51,564 bases of DNA, taken from MED-G78 sp964343355. Its GTDB lineage: Bacteria; Pseudomonadota; Gammaproteobacteria; Magnimaribacterales; D2472. The notes beneath the pieces were generated by a model, which was given only the letters and a program-made list of their open reading frames with translations, made no database searches and was not told where the DNA came from. A program made the translations under genes and the position numbers. Location of the stretch: the NCBI GenBank assembly GCA_964343355.1, contig CAYFJC010000002.1, positions 1-51,564 on the forward strand, written 5' to 3'. Position 1 is the stretch's first letter; every line of letters begins with the position of its first letter. This document shows, piece after piece, positions 1 through 8,730 of this stretch.

Positions 1-290
1 TAGCGCGCCGTACACCCGGGTGGCGCTCGACTAAAAAGAATAAAGCGGTCGTATCAATTATTTTTTAATCAATTTTACTTTCTTGGCCTACCCCTCAGTC
101 CATTGAGAATTTTCCGGCCTATCGTCACCTCTATCTCACCCAGGGCTAAATAGGGCACCATAAAAAAGGTCAGGGCTGTGCGTACTAGCAGCATGATGTC
201 GTAAAGACAATTTTGCCCCTCGCAAACCGTTGCGATATAAGGGTTTCAAAAATCACGACTATTGAGTGGGAGTAGTTAAACTACCTTTCT
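1..290. other. Left-edge gene-poor segment of atypical composition
   Basis: This stretch holds no convincing complete gene. It is visibly more G+C-rich than the rest of the window, especially positions 1-30 and 100-190. Positions 5-26 can pair GCGCC with GGCGC, and the 10-base palindrome CACCCGGGTG lies at 13-22. On the minus strand two short open stretches exist, about 1-65 and 75-245. The first has no ATG, GTG or TTG start; the second is described separately. Possible explanations are a decayed gene, the edge of a transferred segment, or an assembly edge. Nothing here allows a functional call. Confidence 0.4.
75..194 (-). other. Possible 39-codon small ORF or gene remnant
   Basis: From an ATG at 194 down to TAA at 75 the minus strand encodes 39 residues with a hydrophobic core (TALTFFMVPYLALG) and a basic tail (GLRGRPRK). 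The frame stays open upstream to a TGA near 246 but has no other obvious start. The VPYLALG stretch faintly recalls a segment of GPH-type sugar symporters, but this is a memory-based resemblance over a few residues and could be chance. No ribosome binding site is evident. It may be a decayed transporter fragment, a real small membrane peptide, or nothing. Confidence 0.2.
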
Positions 291-917
291 CTAGGTTTTA
301 GTTCTATCGGAAATCAGATGTCCTACAAAGATAAAAATAGGGCCAACAATCGCAAAAACTGCAACTAACCCGGACATATTTAATAATACATTTCCAATGC
401 CTAGGTCAGCTACGTTCAAAAATGGATAAGGGTAAACATTAGTTAATAATCCTCGGACGATTGATGTCGCTCCATACACGGCAGGAAATATAAGCCAATA
501 GGGAAGGTGTTTATAGAAAATTGGTCGCTTTTCAGCAAAGAATAACCAATCAACAATATAAAGAATAGGCATGACTGTATTCAAGCCTGTGGCGGTCAGC
601 CAAGTGAAACCCTGGGGATCCCAATAAGGAACAATCAACATATGATAAACAACCGATACCATAAGAATATATGATGCGAGAGCTGCACGAACAGCAGGAC
701 GCATGAAAAAATTAGATAACTTTCTATCTGGGTTAAGTAATGGCGCTGTAAATGCAAGCGCAATAAGGATGTTAGCCCAAACTGTGAAATACCCAAAATA
801 GACAAATAATGTTTCAGCAATACTACTTTGCTCACCGATTATCAACATATCGACAAATCTAAGAGATAACACCACCCATGCAATGAGTGCGCACATAATT
901 CTATAGTAATCCTTCAT
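291..917 (-). CDS. Pr6Pr family integral membrane protein
   Basis: This 208-residue protein is almost entirely hydrophobic, with about six predicted membrane helices. The pattern YFGYFTVWANILIAL near residues 40-55, a central conserved tryptophan/proline segment (YWDPQGF), and YPYPFLNV before the last helices match the bacterial Pr6Pr family, whose biochemical role is unknown. The ATG at 917 is preceded on the minus strand by GGAGAG, a good ribosome binding site, which supports this start. A 14-base palindrome lies just upstream. It is transcribed divergently from the aldo/keto reductase. Family assignment is fairly secure; function is not known. Confidence 0.75.
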   Translation of the reverse strand: MKDYYRIMCALIAWVVLSLRFVDMLIIGEQSSIAETLFVYFGYFTVWANILIALAFTAPLLNPDRKLSNFFMRPAVRAALASYILMVSVVYHMLIVPYWDPQGFTWLTATGLNTVMPILYIVDWLFFAEKRPIFYKHLPYWLIFPAVYGATSIVRGLLTNVYPYPFLNVADLGIGNVLLNMSGLVAVFAIVGPIFIFVGHLISDRTKT

Positions 918-931
918 TTCTCTCTCCGAGT

Positions 932-945
932 TTGTTAATTAACAA
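932..945. promoter_or_regulatory. 14-bp perfect palindrome upstream of Pr6Pr gene
   Basis: TTGTTAATTAACAA reads the same on both strands and sits 15 bases before the start codon of the Pr6Pr gene, in the divergent intergenic region. Its place fits a dimeric regulator's operator, although AT-rich palindromes of this length can arise by chance in such DNA. Confidence 0.3.
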
Positions 946-973
946 CACTATATCAGACTAGGTTAAAGTAAAC

Positions 974-1024
974 ATATAAGAAGTAATAACCAAATAATAA
1001 TAGCAATTATAGTTCTTCTTATAT
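974..1024. repeat. Inverted repeat, 10-bp arms, upstream of aldo/keto reductase
   Basis: ATATAAGAAG at 974-983 is the exact reverse complement of CTTCTTATAT at 1015-1024, with 31 bases between the arms. It ends 28 bases before the aldo/keto reductase ATG, so it could be a paired operator or a leader hairpin. There is no T-run to suggest a terminator. Confidence 0.3.
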
Positions 1025-1052
1025 TTAACTTATTTATTATATTTTTATAATT

Positions 1053-2027
1053 ATGAAACAAAGAAAATTTAAGCCTTTTGGAAATATAAGTTCACTCAGT
1101 TTAGGAGGAGGCGGAATAGGAAATGTTTGGGGTCAAACTAGCAGATCTGAAAGAGTTTCTACTGTGAACTTAGCAATTGAATCAGGAATCAATCACCTTG
1201 ATATGGCTCCAATGTATGGAAAAGGAGAAGCAGAAAGAGTTGTTGGAGAGGTTTTTAAAGGACGAGATCACTCAGCAATAAACCTAACAACCAAATGCAG
1301 ACTTGGAACAGTTAAAGATTCTGAGGTTTATACCAGATTGAACAATTCTCTTTGCAGAAGTCTAGAGACAATGGGAGTAGATAAGGTTAATTTATTTCTC
1401 CTTCACTCCCAACTTATTGAGGATGACTATCAGCTACCTTTTTTGAATGAACACAGAGCTACAAATGCCACCACTCTTTCATGTTATTACAATGCAGTAA
1501 TTCCCGCTTTTGAAATGTTAAAAAAAGAAGGAAAAATTGATCATTGGGGAATTGGACTAGGGCAAGAAGAAGCTCTTATAAAAGCTATAAATTATGAGCA
1601 TCCTCCTGAAGCTATGCAGTGCGCAGTAAATATTTTAAATTCAATTGGTGCTATTGGATATATTAGCGAAAATTCCAACCCAAATAGAGTGCTATTAGAA
1701 TGTCAAAAAAAGGATATACCGATTTTAGCTATCAGAGCTGTTCAAGCAGGGGCGCTTACCTCTGGTATGGATAGAAAACCACATCCCTCAGGAATGGATA
1801 AAGCAGATTTTATAGATTTTGAAAGAGCTTTGCCTTTTAGAAATCTTGCCAAGGAATGGGGGGAATCTCCTGCATCTTTAGCGCATAGATATGCTCTTAG
1901 TGTTAAAAAAGTTGGTTCTGTAATCCTGGGAATTAAAAATAGAAAAGAATTACAGGAATGTATCGATGCAGAAAGTAAGGGAAAACTAAGCTCTTCTGAA
2001 ATGGAAACTCTTCAAAATCTTTTTTAG
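1053..2027 (+). CDS. Aldo/keto reductase family oxidoreductase
   Basis: This 324-residue protein is a complete aldo/keto reductase, a soluble NADPH-dependent TIM-barrel enzyme that interconverts carbonyls and alcohols. The family's catalytic tetrad is visible: Asp50 and Tyr55 in HLDMAPMYG, Lys81 in LTTKCRLG and His118 in LFLLHSQ. The N-terminal strand reads LSLGGGGIGNVWG, and the C-terminal SVILGIKNRKEL stretch is the usual cofactor-binding end. The architecture resembles dehydrogenase-type members acting on small sugars or aldehydes, but the substrate cannot be read. No Shine-Dalgarno sequence precedes the ATG; TATTAT at 1035-1040 could be a -10 box giving a very short leader. Confidence 0.88.
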   Translation: MKQRKFKPFGNISSLSLGGGGIGNVWGQTSRSERVSTVNLAIESGINHLDMAPMYGKGEAERVVGEVFKGRDHSAINLTTKCRLGTVKDSEVYTRLNNSLCRSLETMGVDKVNLFLLHSQLIEDDYQLPFLNEHRATNATTLSCYYNAVIPAFEMLKKEGKIDHWGIGLGQEEALIKAINYEHPPEAMQCAVNILNSIGAIGYISENSNPNRVLLECQKKDIPILAIRAVQAGALTSGMDRKPHPSGMDKADFIDFERALPFRNLAKEWGESPASLAHRYALSVKKVGSVILGIKNRKELQECIDAESKGKLSSSEMETLQNLF

Positions 2028-2053
2028 ATATAAATATTTAGAATAATTTATTA

Positions 2054-3355
2054 TTAAGGTAAAAATATAAATTTCGCTAGAAACACAATAGTAAGAAACC
2101 ATGCTCCTGAAGAAACATTTCTTATATCACCTGCAGATATTTTCATAACCACATATGAAATGAAACCTAAAGCAATTCCATTTGCGATAGAGAACGTTAG
2201 AGGAATCATAATTATAATTATTAACGCAGGCAGAAGCTCGGTAGAGTTCGACCAATCCAATTTTTCCATACCACTTAGCATTAATATAGCAACATAGATC
2301 AAAGCTCCGGCAGTTGCATAAGCTGGAACTATTGCTGCAAGAGGTGAAAAGAAAATTGCGATTAAAAAGAAAAATCCTACAAAAACAGCTGTTAACCCAG
2401 TTCTTCCGCCAGCTTCAACACCTGCAGCACTTTCAACATAACTCGTTACTGGTGCGCAACCAAAAAAAGAGCCAATCACGCTTGAACTGCTATCAGCTTT
2501 TAGAGCTTTTTCAAGGTTAATAACCTCTCCAGATTCGTCGATCAATTTTGCTCTGGTAGCAACTCCCATGAGCGTTCCAGCAGTATCAAATAAATTAACA
2601 AAAAGAAAAGACATAATTACACTAATCATGGCTAGATCAAAAGCTCCTAAAATATCTAATTGCATAAAGATTGGAGATACATCAGGAGGATAGGCTACAA
2701 AACCCTGAAACTGAACAAGGTTAAGCAATACACCAAGAAGAGTTATTGAAAGCACTCCAATAATAATTGCTCCAGAGATCTTTCTTATAGCTAATATCGC
2801 TATTAATAAAAAGCCTAAGGCAGACAATAATGTTTCAATTTCAAGAAAATTACCAAGACTTAAAAAGGTAGCATTATTAGAAACAATAATGCCGCCACTT
2901 TTAAGGCCTATAAAACCTATAAAAAGCCCAACACCTGATCCCATAGCAATTCTAAGATTCAGAGGAATGCTATCCAACATCCATTTTCGTAACGGGGTAA
3001 TGCTCATAATTACAAATAAAATCCCTGCTAAAAATACTGCTCCAAGGGCAACTTCCCATGAATAACCCATTTCACCAACAACTGTGTAGGTAAAAAATGC
3101 ATTTAAGCCCATTCCTGGTGCAAGTCCTACAGGCCAATTTGAATAAATACCCATAGCAAAACAAGCTATTGCTGCAGCTATACATGTTCCAACAAAGCTT
3201 GCTCCCTGATCCATGCCGCTTGAGGCCATCATCTGTGGATTAACAAAAATTATATAGGCCATTGTTATAAAGGTAGTAAATCCTGCTAAAAACTCTTGTT
3301 TTACAGAAGTATTGTGAGACTCAAGTTGAAAGATTTTTTCTAGCATTAATTTCAT
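2054..3355 (-). CDS. NCS2 family nucleobase permease (AzgA/GhxP-like)
   Basis: This 433-residue protein has 12 or more hydrophobic segments and matches the AzgA/GhxP branch of the NCS2 purine permeases, proton symporters for adenine, guanine or hypoxanthine. Diagnostic stretches are the N-terminal EFLAGFTTFITMAYIIFVNP, GLAPGMGLNAFF near residue 80, and the FDTAGTLMGVATRA and CAPVTSYVESAAGVEAGGRTG loops. The ATG at 3355 gives MKLMLEKIF; an internal ATG three codons on is an alternative. A 14-base palindrome lies 9 bases upstream. It ends 26 bases from the convergent aldo/keto reductase. A phosphoribosyltransferase lies about 2.6 kb away, suggesting purine salvage. Confidence 0.9.
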   Translation of the reverse strand: MKLMLEKIFQLESHNTSVKQEFLAGFTTFITMAYIIFVNPQMMASSGMDQGASFVGTCIAAAIACFAMGIYSNWPVGLAPGMGLNAFFTYTVVGEMGYSWEVALGAVFLAGILFVIMSITPLRKWMLDSIPLNLRIAMGSGVGLFIGFIGLKSGGIIVSNNATFLSLGNFLEIETLLSALGFLLIAILAIRKISGAIIIGVLSITLLGVLLNLVQFQGFVAYPPDVSPIFMQLDILGAFDLAMISVIMSFLFVNLFDTAGTLMGVATRAKLIDESGEVINLEKALKADSSSSVIGSFFGCAPVTSYVESAAGVEAGGRTGLTAVFVGFFFLIAIFFSPLAAIVPAYATAGALIYVAILMLSGMEKLDWSNSTELLPALIIIIMIPLTFSIANGIALGFISYVVMKISAGDIRNVSSGAWFLTIVFLAKFIFLP

Positions 3356-3364
3356 AAATTATGA

Positions 3365-3378
3365 TGTAAATATTTACA
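3365..3378. promoter_or_regulatory. 14-bp perfect palindrome before purine permease gene
   Basis: TGTAAATATTTACA is a perfect palindrome whose edge is 9 bases upstream of the permease start codon, where a bound repressor would block initiation. The half-site TGTAAA is not the PurR operator half-site of enterobacteria. No regulator gene is adjacent. Confidence 0.35.
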
Positions 3379-3429
3379 ATACAATTTAAACTATAAACAG
3401 ATCTACTACAAAATAATTTTTTACTTTCT

Positions 3430-3459
3430 TTGGCATATATATTGCATTGATATTATTAT
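3430..3459 (+). promoter_or_regulatory. Candidate sigma70 promoter for TonB-dependent receptor
   Basis: TTGGCA at 3430-3435 is followed after 18 bases by TATTAT at 3454-3459, a reasonable -35/-10 pair. The receptor ATG lies at 3517 with AGGA 8 bases upstream of it, leaving a leader of about 50 bases. AT-rich sequence makes the -10 ambiguous. Confidence 0.35.
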
Positions 3460-3516
3460 TATTAACTTTTAATCGCACTGTTAAATTTAATCTGACTAAG
3501 TGCACGAGGAATTACA

Positions 3517-5859
3517 ATGAAACCCTATTTTTTCTATAATAAATTTTATATAACAGCATTTAGTTTATTACTTAGCTTTAATCTAATTGCACAAGAAAAT
3601 ACTCTATTAATCGAAGAGATTATCGTAACTGCTGAAAAGCGAAGTGAAAGTTTACAAGATATATCTCAAGCAGTTACTGCTTTAAGCAGCTCTGACCTAG
3701 AGGAAAAAAATATTAATTCTTTTGTAGACCTAGGCTCAATCATTCCTGGAGTCACGGTTGCTAAAAACGAGGGTTATAAAACAGTTATTTCGATTCGTGG
3801 AGTTGGAAACGAAACTAATCAAAATGCAATTGCCGCCCCATCAGTAGCATTTCATATGGATGGTATTTTTATAGCATCACCTTTCTCTTTGCAAACAGAC
3901 TTTATTGATATTGATAGAATTGAAGTATTAAGAGGCCCACAAGGCACACTTTTTGGGCAAAACTCAACTGGTGGAGCTGTCAATGTTATAAGTAAAAAAC
4001 CATCAACAGATGAGTTTAGCGGTAAAGCTGATTTAACTTTAGGAAACTATGGCCTAAAAAAATATCGTACCAGCATAAATATGCCTATTAGCGACAAGGT
4101 TGCTACAAGATTCTCTGTTTCATCTACTGAGCGAAATGGATTCAGTAATAATGTCTATACTGGTCAAGATTTAGATGATGCTAATAATATGAGTATAAGA
4201 AGTGATTGGCTTTTTGATCTAAGTGATACATCTAGTTTAAGAATTTTTGGTCAATACTTTGATATAGATCGAAATGGTTCAGCTATGAGGGGTATTGATG
4301 ATCCTACGTCTGGAATGAGAAATTTATCACAAGATACTCTTTCAGAGCACGATCTCACCTCTTATGTTGTTGCTGGTATCTTTGAGTCTGATTTAGGTTA
4401 TGCAAACTTAAAAGCTATGGCTAGCATACAAGAAGATGATATTTCAGTAGTAAGAGATAACGACAGACATAATTATGGCGATCTTGTAAAAGTAATCCCT
4501 GGGTTGGGTGCAGATGCAACTTATCAAAGGTCAGAATTTACTCCTGAAACTTCATTGGTTGAGTCGAAAACATTTGAAATTAATTTAGTTTCTAATGAAC
4601 CCCTTTTTGGATCTTTAGATTGGACTTTAGGCGCGTTTTATATGGAGCATGATATTGAAAATCATATTCGAGGTTATAGAGATAATAATCTTGATGGTGA
4701 AATAATGTATGAATGCAGTAATCCTATTGCTAACCCTGCAAATTGTTATGATCATGATTATGGAATTCCTGGGCGCTTTGATGTATTTGGAGCAGAATGG
4801 GATTTTGTTACCGATGCTTTTCCTAGTAGAGAGTCATATTCTGTCTATGCTCAAACAACTTATAGCTTTAGTGATGATGTTCGTTTAGTTTCCGGTCTTC
4901 GTTATTCAGAAGATTCTTTTGATACAGATGTTACTAACTTTTTTAATGTGGAGACTTTTCAAGCAGCAGGAACAGTAGATAAAATTACAGGTAAAATTGT
5001 CGGTGAGTTTGATCTTGCAGATGACACTATGGCATACGTATCTTTTTCTCAAGGATTCAAGCCAGGCGGAAGTAATTTAACATTTGGTTTTACAGAAGCA
5101 GAAGATGCTGCATCAGGCACTCCATTAGCACCTGCAATGGTATTCCCAACCTATGAAAGTGAAACTGTCGAAGCTTTTGAAGTAGGATTAAAAACTGATC
5201 TTCTAAATGGAAGAGCAAGAGCAAATATTGCTGCATTTACTTATGATTACAAAAATCTTCAATTTCAAGCAACTGATCCTGATCCTTATAGAGGTGGCGT
5301 AGCTAATATTCCTGAATCAGAAATGTCAGGAGTTGAAATTGAGTTCACGGCATTAATATCAGAATCTTTAAGTATGGATATCAATATGGCCTTTCTTAAT
5401 TCAGAAGTTTCATCAGACTATGAGGTTCTTGACAATGTTGATGCATATCAATACTTTTTTGGACAAGAAGACTTACGATATGGACTTAGAGAAAACGTTA
5501 GAGGAAATCAATTAGCAAAAAGCCCAGACTTTACTGCAGATATAAATATGGTTTATGAAACAGAATTATCTTCAGGCAGACTGCTTACAGCAATCCTTCA
5601 ATATGTCCATAGAGGAGAATTTCAACAACGTGTTTCTAATAATTCAGCAGTTGATGCTATAGATGCTTACGATCTGCTTAATGTAACAACAAGATTAGAG
5701 TTCCTTAATGAAGATTGGGGAGTGGATTTTAAATTACTAAATCTAACTGACGAAGACGGAGTAAATTCAAGTATGACTGATGTATTTGGAGTTGCTGCAA
5801 CCGGTTTAGAGTTAATACCACCTCGTCAATTTATGGTTCGTTTAAGTAAAAATTTCTAA
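3517..5859 (+). CDS. TonB-dependent outer-membrane receptor
   Basis: This 780-residue outer-membrane receptor imports a bound ligand using TonB energy. Residues 1-25 form a signal peptide ending LSFNLIAQ, followed by a TonB box (EEIIVTAEKR, about 33-42). The plug domain carries SIRGVGNE and RIEVLRGPQGTLFGQNSTGGAVNV, and a long beta-barrel follows that ends in a terminal phenylalanine (VRLSKNF). It resembles the FecA/CirA-like receptors abundant in marine gammaproteobacteria, which are often annotated for siderophores without proof. The ligand is unknown; the neighbouring purine permease and phosphoribosyltransferase are the only hint. It has its own promoter candidate and a strong terminator, so it is probably monocistronic. 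Confidence 0.93.
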   Translation: MKPYFFYNKFYITAFSLLLSFNLIAQENTLLIEEIIVTAEKRSESLQDISQAVTALSSSDLEEKNINSFVDLGSIIPGVTVAKNEGYKTVISIRGVGNETNQNAIAAPSVAFHMDGIFIASPFSLQTDFIDIDRIEVLRGPQGTLFGQNSTGGAVNVISKKPSTDEFSGKADLTLGNYGLKKYRTSINMPISDKVATRFSVSSTERNGFSNNVYTGQDLDDANNMSIRSDWLFDLSDTSSLRIFGQYFDIDRNGSAMRGIDDPTSGMRNLSQDTLSEHDLTSYVVAGIFESDLGYANLKAMASIQEDDISVVRDNDRHNYGDLVKVIPGLGADATYQRSEFTPETSLVESKTFEINLVSNEPLFGSLDWTLGAFYMEHDIENHIRGYRDNNLDGEIMYECSNPIANPANCYDHDYGIPGRFDVFGAEWDFVTDAFPSRESYSVYAQTTYSFSDDVRLVSGLRYSEDSFDTDVTNFFNVETFQAAGTVDKITGKIVGEFDLADDTMAYVSFSQGFKPGGSNLTFGFTEAEDAASGTPLAPAMVFPTYESETVEAFEVGLKTDLLNGRARANIAAFTYDYKNLQFQATDPDPYRGGVANIPESEMSGVEIEFTALISESLSMDINMAFLNSEVSSDYEVLDNVDAYQYFFGQEDLRYGLRENVRGNQLAKSPDFTADINMVYETELSSGRLLTAILQYVHRGEFQQRVSNNSAVDAIDAYDLLNVTTRLEFLNEDWGVDFKLLNLTDEDGVNSSMTDVFGVAATGLELIPPRQFMVRLSKNF

Positions 5860-5889
5860 TTAGAACAACTTTTATCTCATACGAGTTAA

Positions 5890-5930
5890 TGCGAGATTAT
5901 GTTATTATTCATTCAATCTCGCATTTTTTT
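5890..5930 (+). terminator. Rho-independent terminator after TonB receptor
   Basis: TGCGAGATT at 5890-5898 pairs perfectly with AATCTCGCA at 5915-5923, with a 16-base loop, and is followed directly by seven T residues. This is the clearest intrinsic terminator in the window. It ends only 8 bases before the next gene's ATG. Confidence 0.85.
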
Positions 5931-5938
5931 AAAAACAC

Positions 5939-6508
5939 ATGGACAAACAATTTATACAAGCTAAAGAGCTTCTAAAAGACTCTTTTCAACTTGCCTGGAA
6001 AGTATACGAAAGTGGTTATAGGCCAAATTACATAATAGGAGTTTGGAGAGGTGGCGCACCCATTGGTATCGCCGTTCAAGAATTTCTCGATGTCCTAGGT
6101 GTTAAATCAGATCATATAGCAATAAGAACTTCTTATTACAACGACATAGGAAAGCGCAATGATGAGGTTCAAATTTATGGACTAAATTATGTGATTAGAA
6201 AACTTGAATCAGAAGACTCATTACTCATTGTTGATGATGTTCATGATACAGGCATATCAATCCAACAAATAATTTCAGATATTAAGAAGGCTTGCAAGAA
6301 GAATACTCCTGAAATAAAAATTGCTACACCTTACTTTAAACCTCTTAAAAATAAGACCGATAGAGAACCTGATTACTACCTCCATGAAACTGATCAGTGG
6401 CTTGTTTTTCCTCATGAACTTCAAGGCTTAACTCTAGATGAAATTAAGGACAATAAACCTGAACTCAACAGCTTAATCGATTCAATTAGCCCATTAATTG
6501 ATAAGTAA
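5939..6508 (+). CDS. Purine phosphoribosyltransferase family protein
   Basis: This 189-residue protein is a type I phosphoribosyltransferase. The PRPP-binding motif LLIVDDVHDTGIS (residues 95-107, Asp99, Asp100, Thr104, Gly105) and the upstream VWRGGAPIG loop (35-43) are intact. The layout resembles hypoxanthine/xanthine-type enzymes seen in archaea and some marine bacteria, which join a base to PRPP to make a nucleotide. The C-terminal half has YYLHETDQWLVFPHE, where such enzymes have an aromatic base-stacking residue. The start lies 8 bases after a terminator T-run and has no ribosome binding site, so expression may be leaderless. The nearby NCS2 permease supports purine salvage. Confidence 0.8.
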   Translation: MDKQFIQAKELLKDSFQLAWKVYESGYRPNYIIGVWRGGAPIGIAVQEFLDVLGVKSDHIAIRTSYYNDIGKRNDEVQIYGLNYVIRKLESEDSLLIVDDVHDTGISIQQIISDIKKACKKNTPEIKIATPYFKPLKNKTDREPDYYLHETDQWLVFPHELQGLTLDEIKDNKPELNSLIDSISPLIDK

Positions 6509-6523
6509 AGTAATTTAAAAAAG

Positions 6524-7696
6524 ATGATAAAAAAAATAACACTAGGATTAACTCTTCTAGTTTTTCTATTAGTTTTCTTAGGTCGGATTTTTCTTCCAGC
6601 TATGCTTGATAAGCAAATGAACCCAGTTTCAGAGCATTTACCTTTTGTCGTGTCAGATAAGGCTAAAGAGTTGCACAAAACACTAATGATAGGTGATTGG
6701 CACTCAGATAGCGCTTTATGGAATCGAGATTTAAGCAAGACTTATGATTATGGTCATGAAGATATACCAAGAATGCAAACAGGAAATGTAGCCTTGCAGA
6801 TGTTTACTACAGTAACTAAATCACCTTCTGGTCAAAATTTTGACAGCAATGAGACGGACGCTAGAGATAATATTACTGCTCTGGCTATTGTCCAAGGTTG
6901 GCCAATTAAGACTTGGTCAAGTCTTACAGAAAGAGCAATCTTTCAGGCAGAAAAAATTCGTGATTTATCAGTTCGAGATTCTAAAAATTTCATGTTGATA
7001 GAGTCTCAATCAGATTTGAAGCAATTTATGATTAAAAGAGAATTAAATCCAACATTAATCGGCGGTCTCATTGGTACTGAAGGATCTCATGCTTTGGATG
7101 GAGACTTAACTAATATACAAAGGCTTTATGACAAAGGTTTTCGAATGATGAGTTTGCATCATTTCTTTGACAATAAGCTTGGGGGATCATTGCACGGGAT
7201 AACCAAGCAAGGATTAACTGATTTTGGAAAGCAGTCCATAGTTGAGATGCTTCGCTTAAATATTATTATTGATGTTTCTCACTCTTCTGAAAGTGTTGTC
7301 AAAGATGTTCTAGATATCACTAATAGACCCATTGTTGTTAGCCACACAGGCTTTAACGGATATTGTGAATCTCCTCGTAATATTAGTGATGATTTAATGC
7401 AATCAATTGCTAAAAAAGGTGGATTAGTTGCTATTGGTTTTTGGGATGGAGCAATTTGTAACAATACTCCTAAATCAGTTGCTGAAGCTATTATGTATGG
7501 GATTGAGCTTATCGGCGTTGATCATGTAGCTTTAGGATCAGATTTTGATGGAACTATTACCCCAGGCTTTGATAGCTCAGAGCTTGTAGCAATAACGCAT
7601 GAATTACTTGAACTGGGCTTAAGTGACCTACAGATTAGAAAGGTGATGGGCGGTAATATGTTTACTTTCTTGCAACAGAACTTACCTATAAATTAA
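6524..7696 (+). CDS. Membrane-anchored dipeptidase (peptidase M19)
   Basis: This 390-residue protein is a renal-dipeptidase-type zinc hydrolase. A single N-terminal membrane segment (about residues 5-24) anchors it or acts as a signal. The expected metal ligands are visible: His60 and Asp62 in DWHSDSA, Glu186 in IGTEGSH, His253 in VSHSS and His274 in VVSHTG, plus Asp340 in GSDFDG. Family members hydrolyse dipeptides, some with D-residues or blocked ends, usually in the periplasm. The gene follows the phosphoribosyltransferase by 15 bases and precedes the DUF1295 gene by 12, so the three are probably co-transcribed, with no obvious shared pathway. Confidence 0.9.
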   Translation: MIKKITLGLTLLVFLLVFLGRIFLPAMLDKQMNPVSEHLPFVVSDKAKELHKTLMIGDWHSDSALWNRDLSKTYDYGHEDIPRMQTGNVALQMFTTVTKSPSGQNFDSNETDARDNITALAIVQGWPIKTWSSLTERAIFQAEKIRDLSVRDSKNFMLIESQSDLKQFMIKRELNPTLIGGLIGTEGSHALDGDLTNIQRLYDKGFRMMSLHHFFDNKLGGSLHGITKQGLTDFGKQSIVEMLRLNIIIDVSHSSESVVKDVLDITNRPIVVSHTGFNGYCESPRNISDDLMQSIAKKGGLVAIGFWDGAICNNTPKSVAEAIMYGIELIGVDHVALGSDFDGTITPGFDSSELVAITHELLELGLSDLQIRKVMGGNMFTFLQQNLPIN

Positions 7697-7708
7697 ATAA
7701 AGTTTTAA

Positions 7709-8629
7709 ATGATTAATTATCTTCGTCCTGTTTACCCCTTTCTTCTAGGACTGGGTTTTATTTTATGGTCCACAACATTCTTTAAATTAGCTCTTTTAAA
7801 TAGTTTGGCTCAGTTAGTTCTTTTTACCTTAGTAGTATGTATACCTATTTGGCGAACTGGAAGAATGAGCTATGTAGATATAGGCTGGCCTTGGGGGTTA
7901 GTCTTACTTGGTATTATCAGTTTTTGTTTTAGCGATGGTTACTGGTTGCGATCTCTTATTGTAAGTAGTGTAGTTATATTGATTGGACTTCGCATGGGTC
8001 TAGGTGCTCTAAAAATGTGGCGCTTGGGTTTATTAGAAAAAGAATTTCCTAGATATCAATATCAACGCATAGTTTGGAAAGAAGAGGGTAAAAATAATAC
8101 AGCGCTAGCTTTGCAGATAGATGCTATTGCTCAAGGTTTAGCTAATGCATCATTTTTAGCATTGCCTGTTTTTATTATTGCCTCCAATACTAGTCAAGAG
8201 TTTCTGGTATTAGAGTTAGTCGGTCTTGTTATTTGGATTCTGGCATTTGCCATGGAATCTCTTGCTGATTTTCAGAAGGCTAGCTTTCTCCAAAAAATGA
8301 AGAAAGAGGGCAAACATAGCCAAGTGTGTAATGTTGGTCTTTGGAAATACTGCCGTCATCCTAACTATTTTGCGGAATGGATGGTGTGGAATGGTCTGGT
8401 CATCGCTGCTCTTCCTTCTTGGCTATTGCTTAAAGCTTTTGAAAGTGAACCAGTGTGGTTGTTATTGGGGCTAGGACTTTTATTAGCCTCCAGATTTATG
8501 TATACCACTTTAGTTTATACAACAGGTGCTGTGCCATCAGAATACTTTTCTGCGCAGAAAAGACCTGGCTACAAAGAGTATCAAAAGCAGACAAATCGTT
8601 TTTTTCCAGGACCAAGAAAAGGTCTCTAG
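7709..8629 (+). CDS. DUF1295 (steroid 5-alpha-reductase-like) membrane protein
   Basis: This 306-residue polytopic membrane protein has about seven hydrophobic segments. The C-terminal motif LWKYCRHPNYFAEW (residues 211-224) and the GYKEYQKQTNRFFPG end are the hallmarks of the DUF1295 / 3-oxo-5-alpha-steroid 4-dehydrogenase-like superfamily, which includes NADPH-dependent reductases of sterol or lipid double bonds and isoprenylcysteine methyltransferase relatives. The substrate is not known for bacterial DUF1295 members. It lies 12 bases after the dipeptidase and about 100 bases before an SDR, and may work on lipids with the latter, but this is inference. Confidence 0.85.
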   Translation: MINYLRPVYPFLLGLGFILWSTTFFKLALLNSLAQLVLFTLVVCIPIWRTGRMSYVDIGWPWGLVLLGIISFCFSDGYWLRSLIVSSVVILIGLRMGLGALKMWRLGLLEKEFPRYQYQRIVWKEEGKNNTALALQIDAIAQGLANASFLALPVFIIASNTSQEFLVLELVGLVIWILAFAMESLADFQKASFLQKMKKEGKHSQVCNVGLWKYCRHPNYFAEWMVWNGLVIAALPSWLLLKAFESEPVWLLLGLGLLLASRFMYTTLVYTTGAVPSEYFSAQKRPGYKEYQKQTNRFFPGPRKGL

Positions 8630-8730
8630 GTTCTTTAGAACAACTATTGAAAGTGATAAGTCCATGGCATATTATTGCCTCAGCTATATAAAGATATTGA
8701 GTTAAAAAAAGATTTTAAAGGAAAATTAAT

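Noticed and set aside
8455..8691. 78-codon frame overlapping the end of the DUF1295 gene
   Set aside because: Out-of-frame shadow of a well-supported gene, with no family features of its own.
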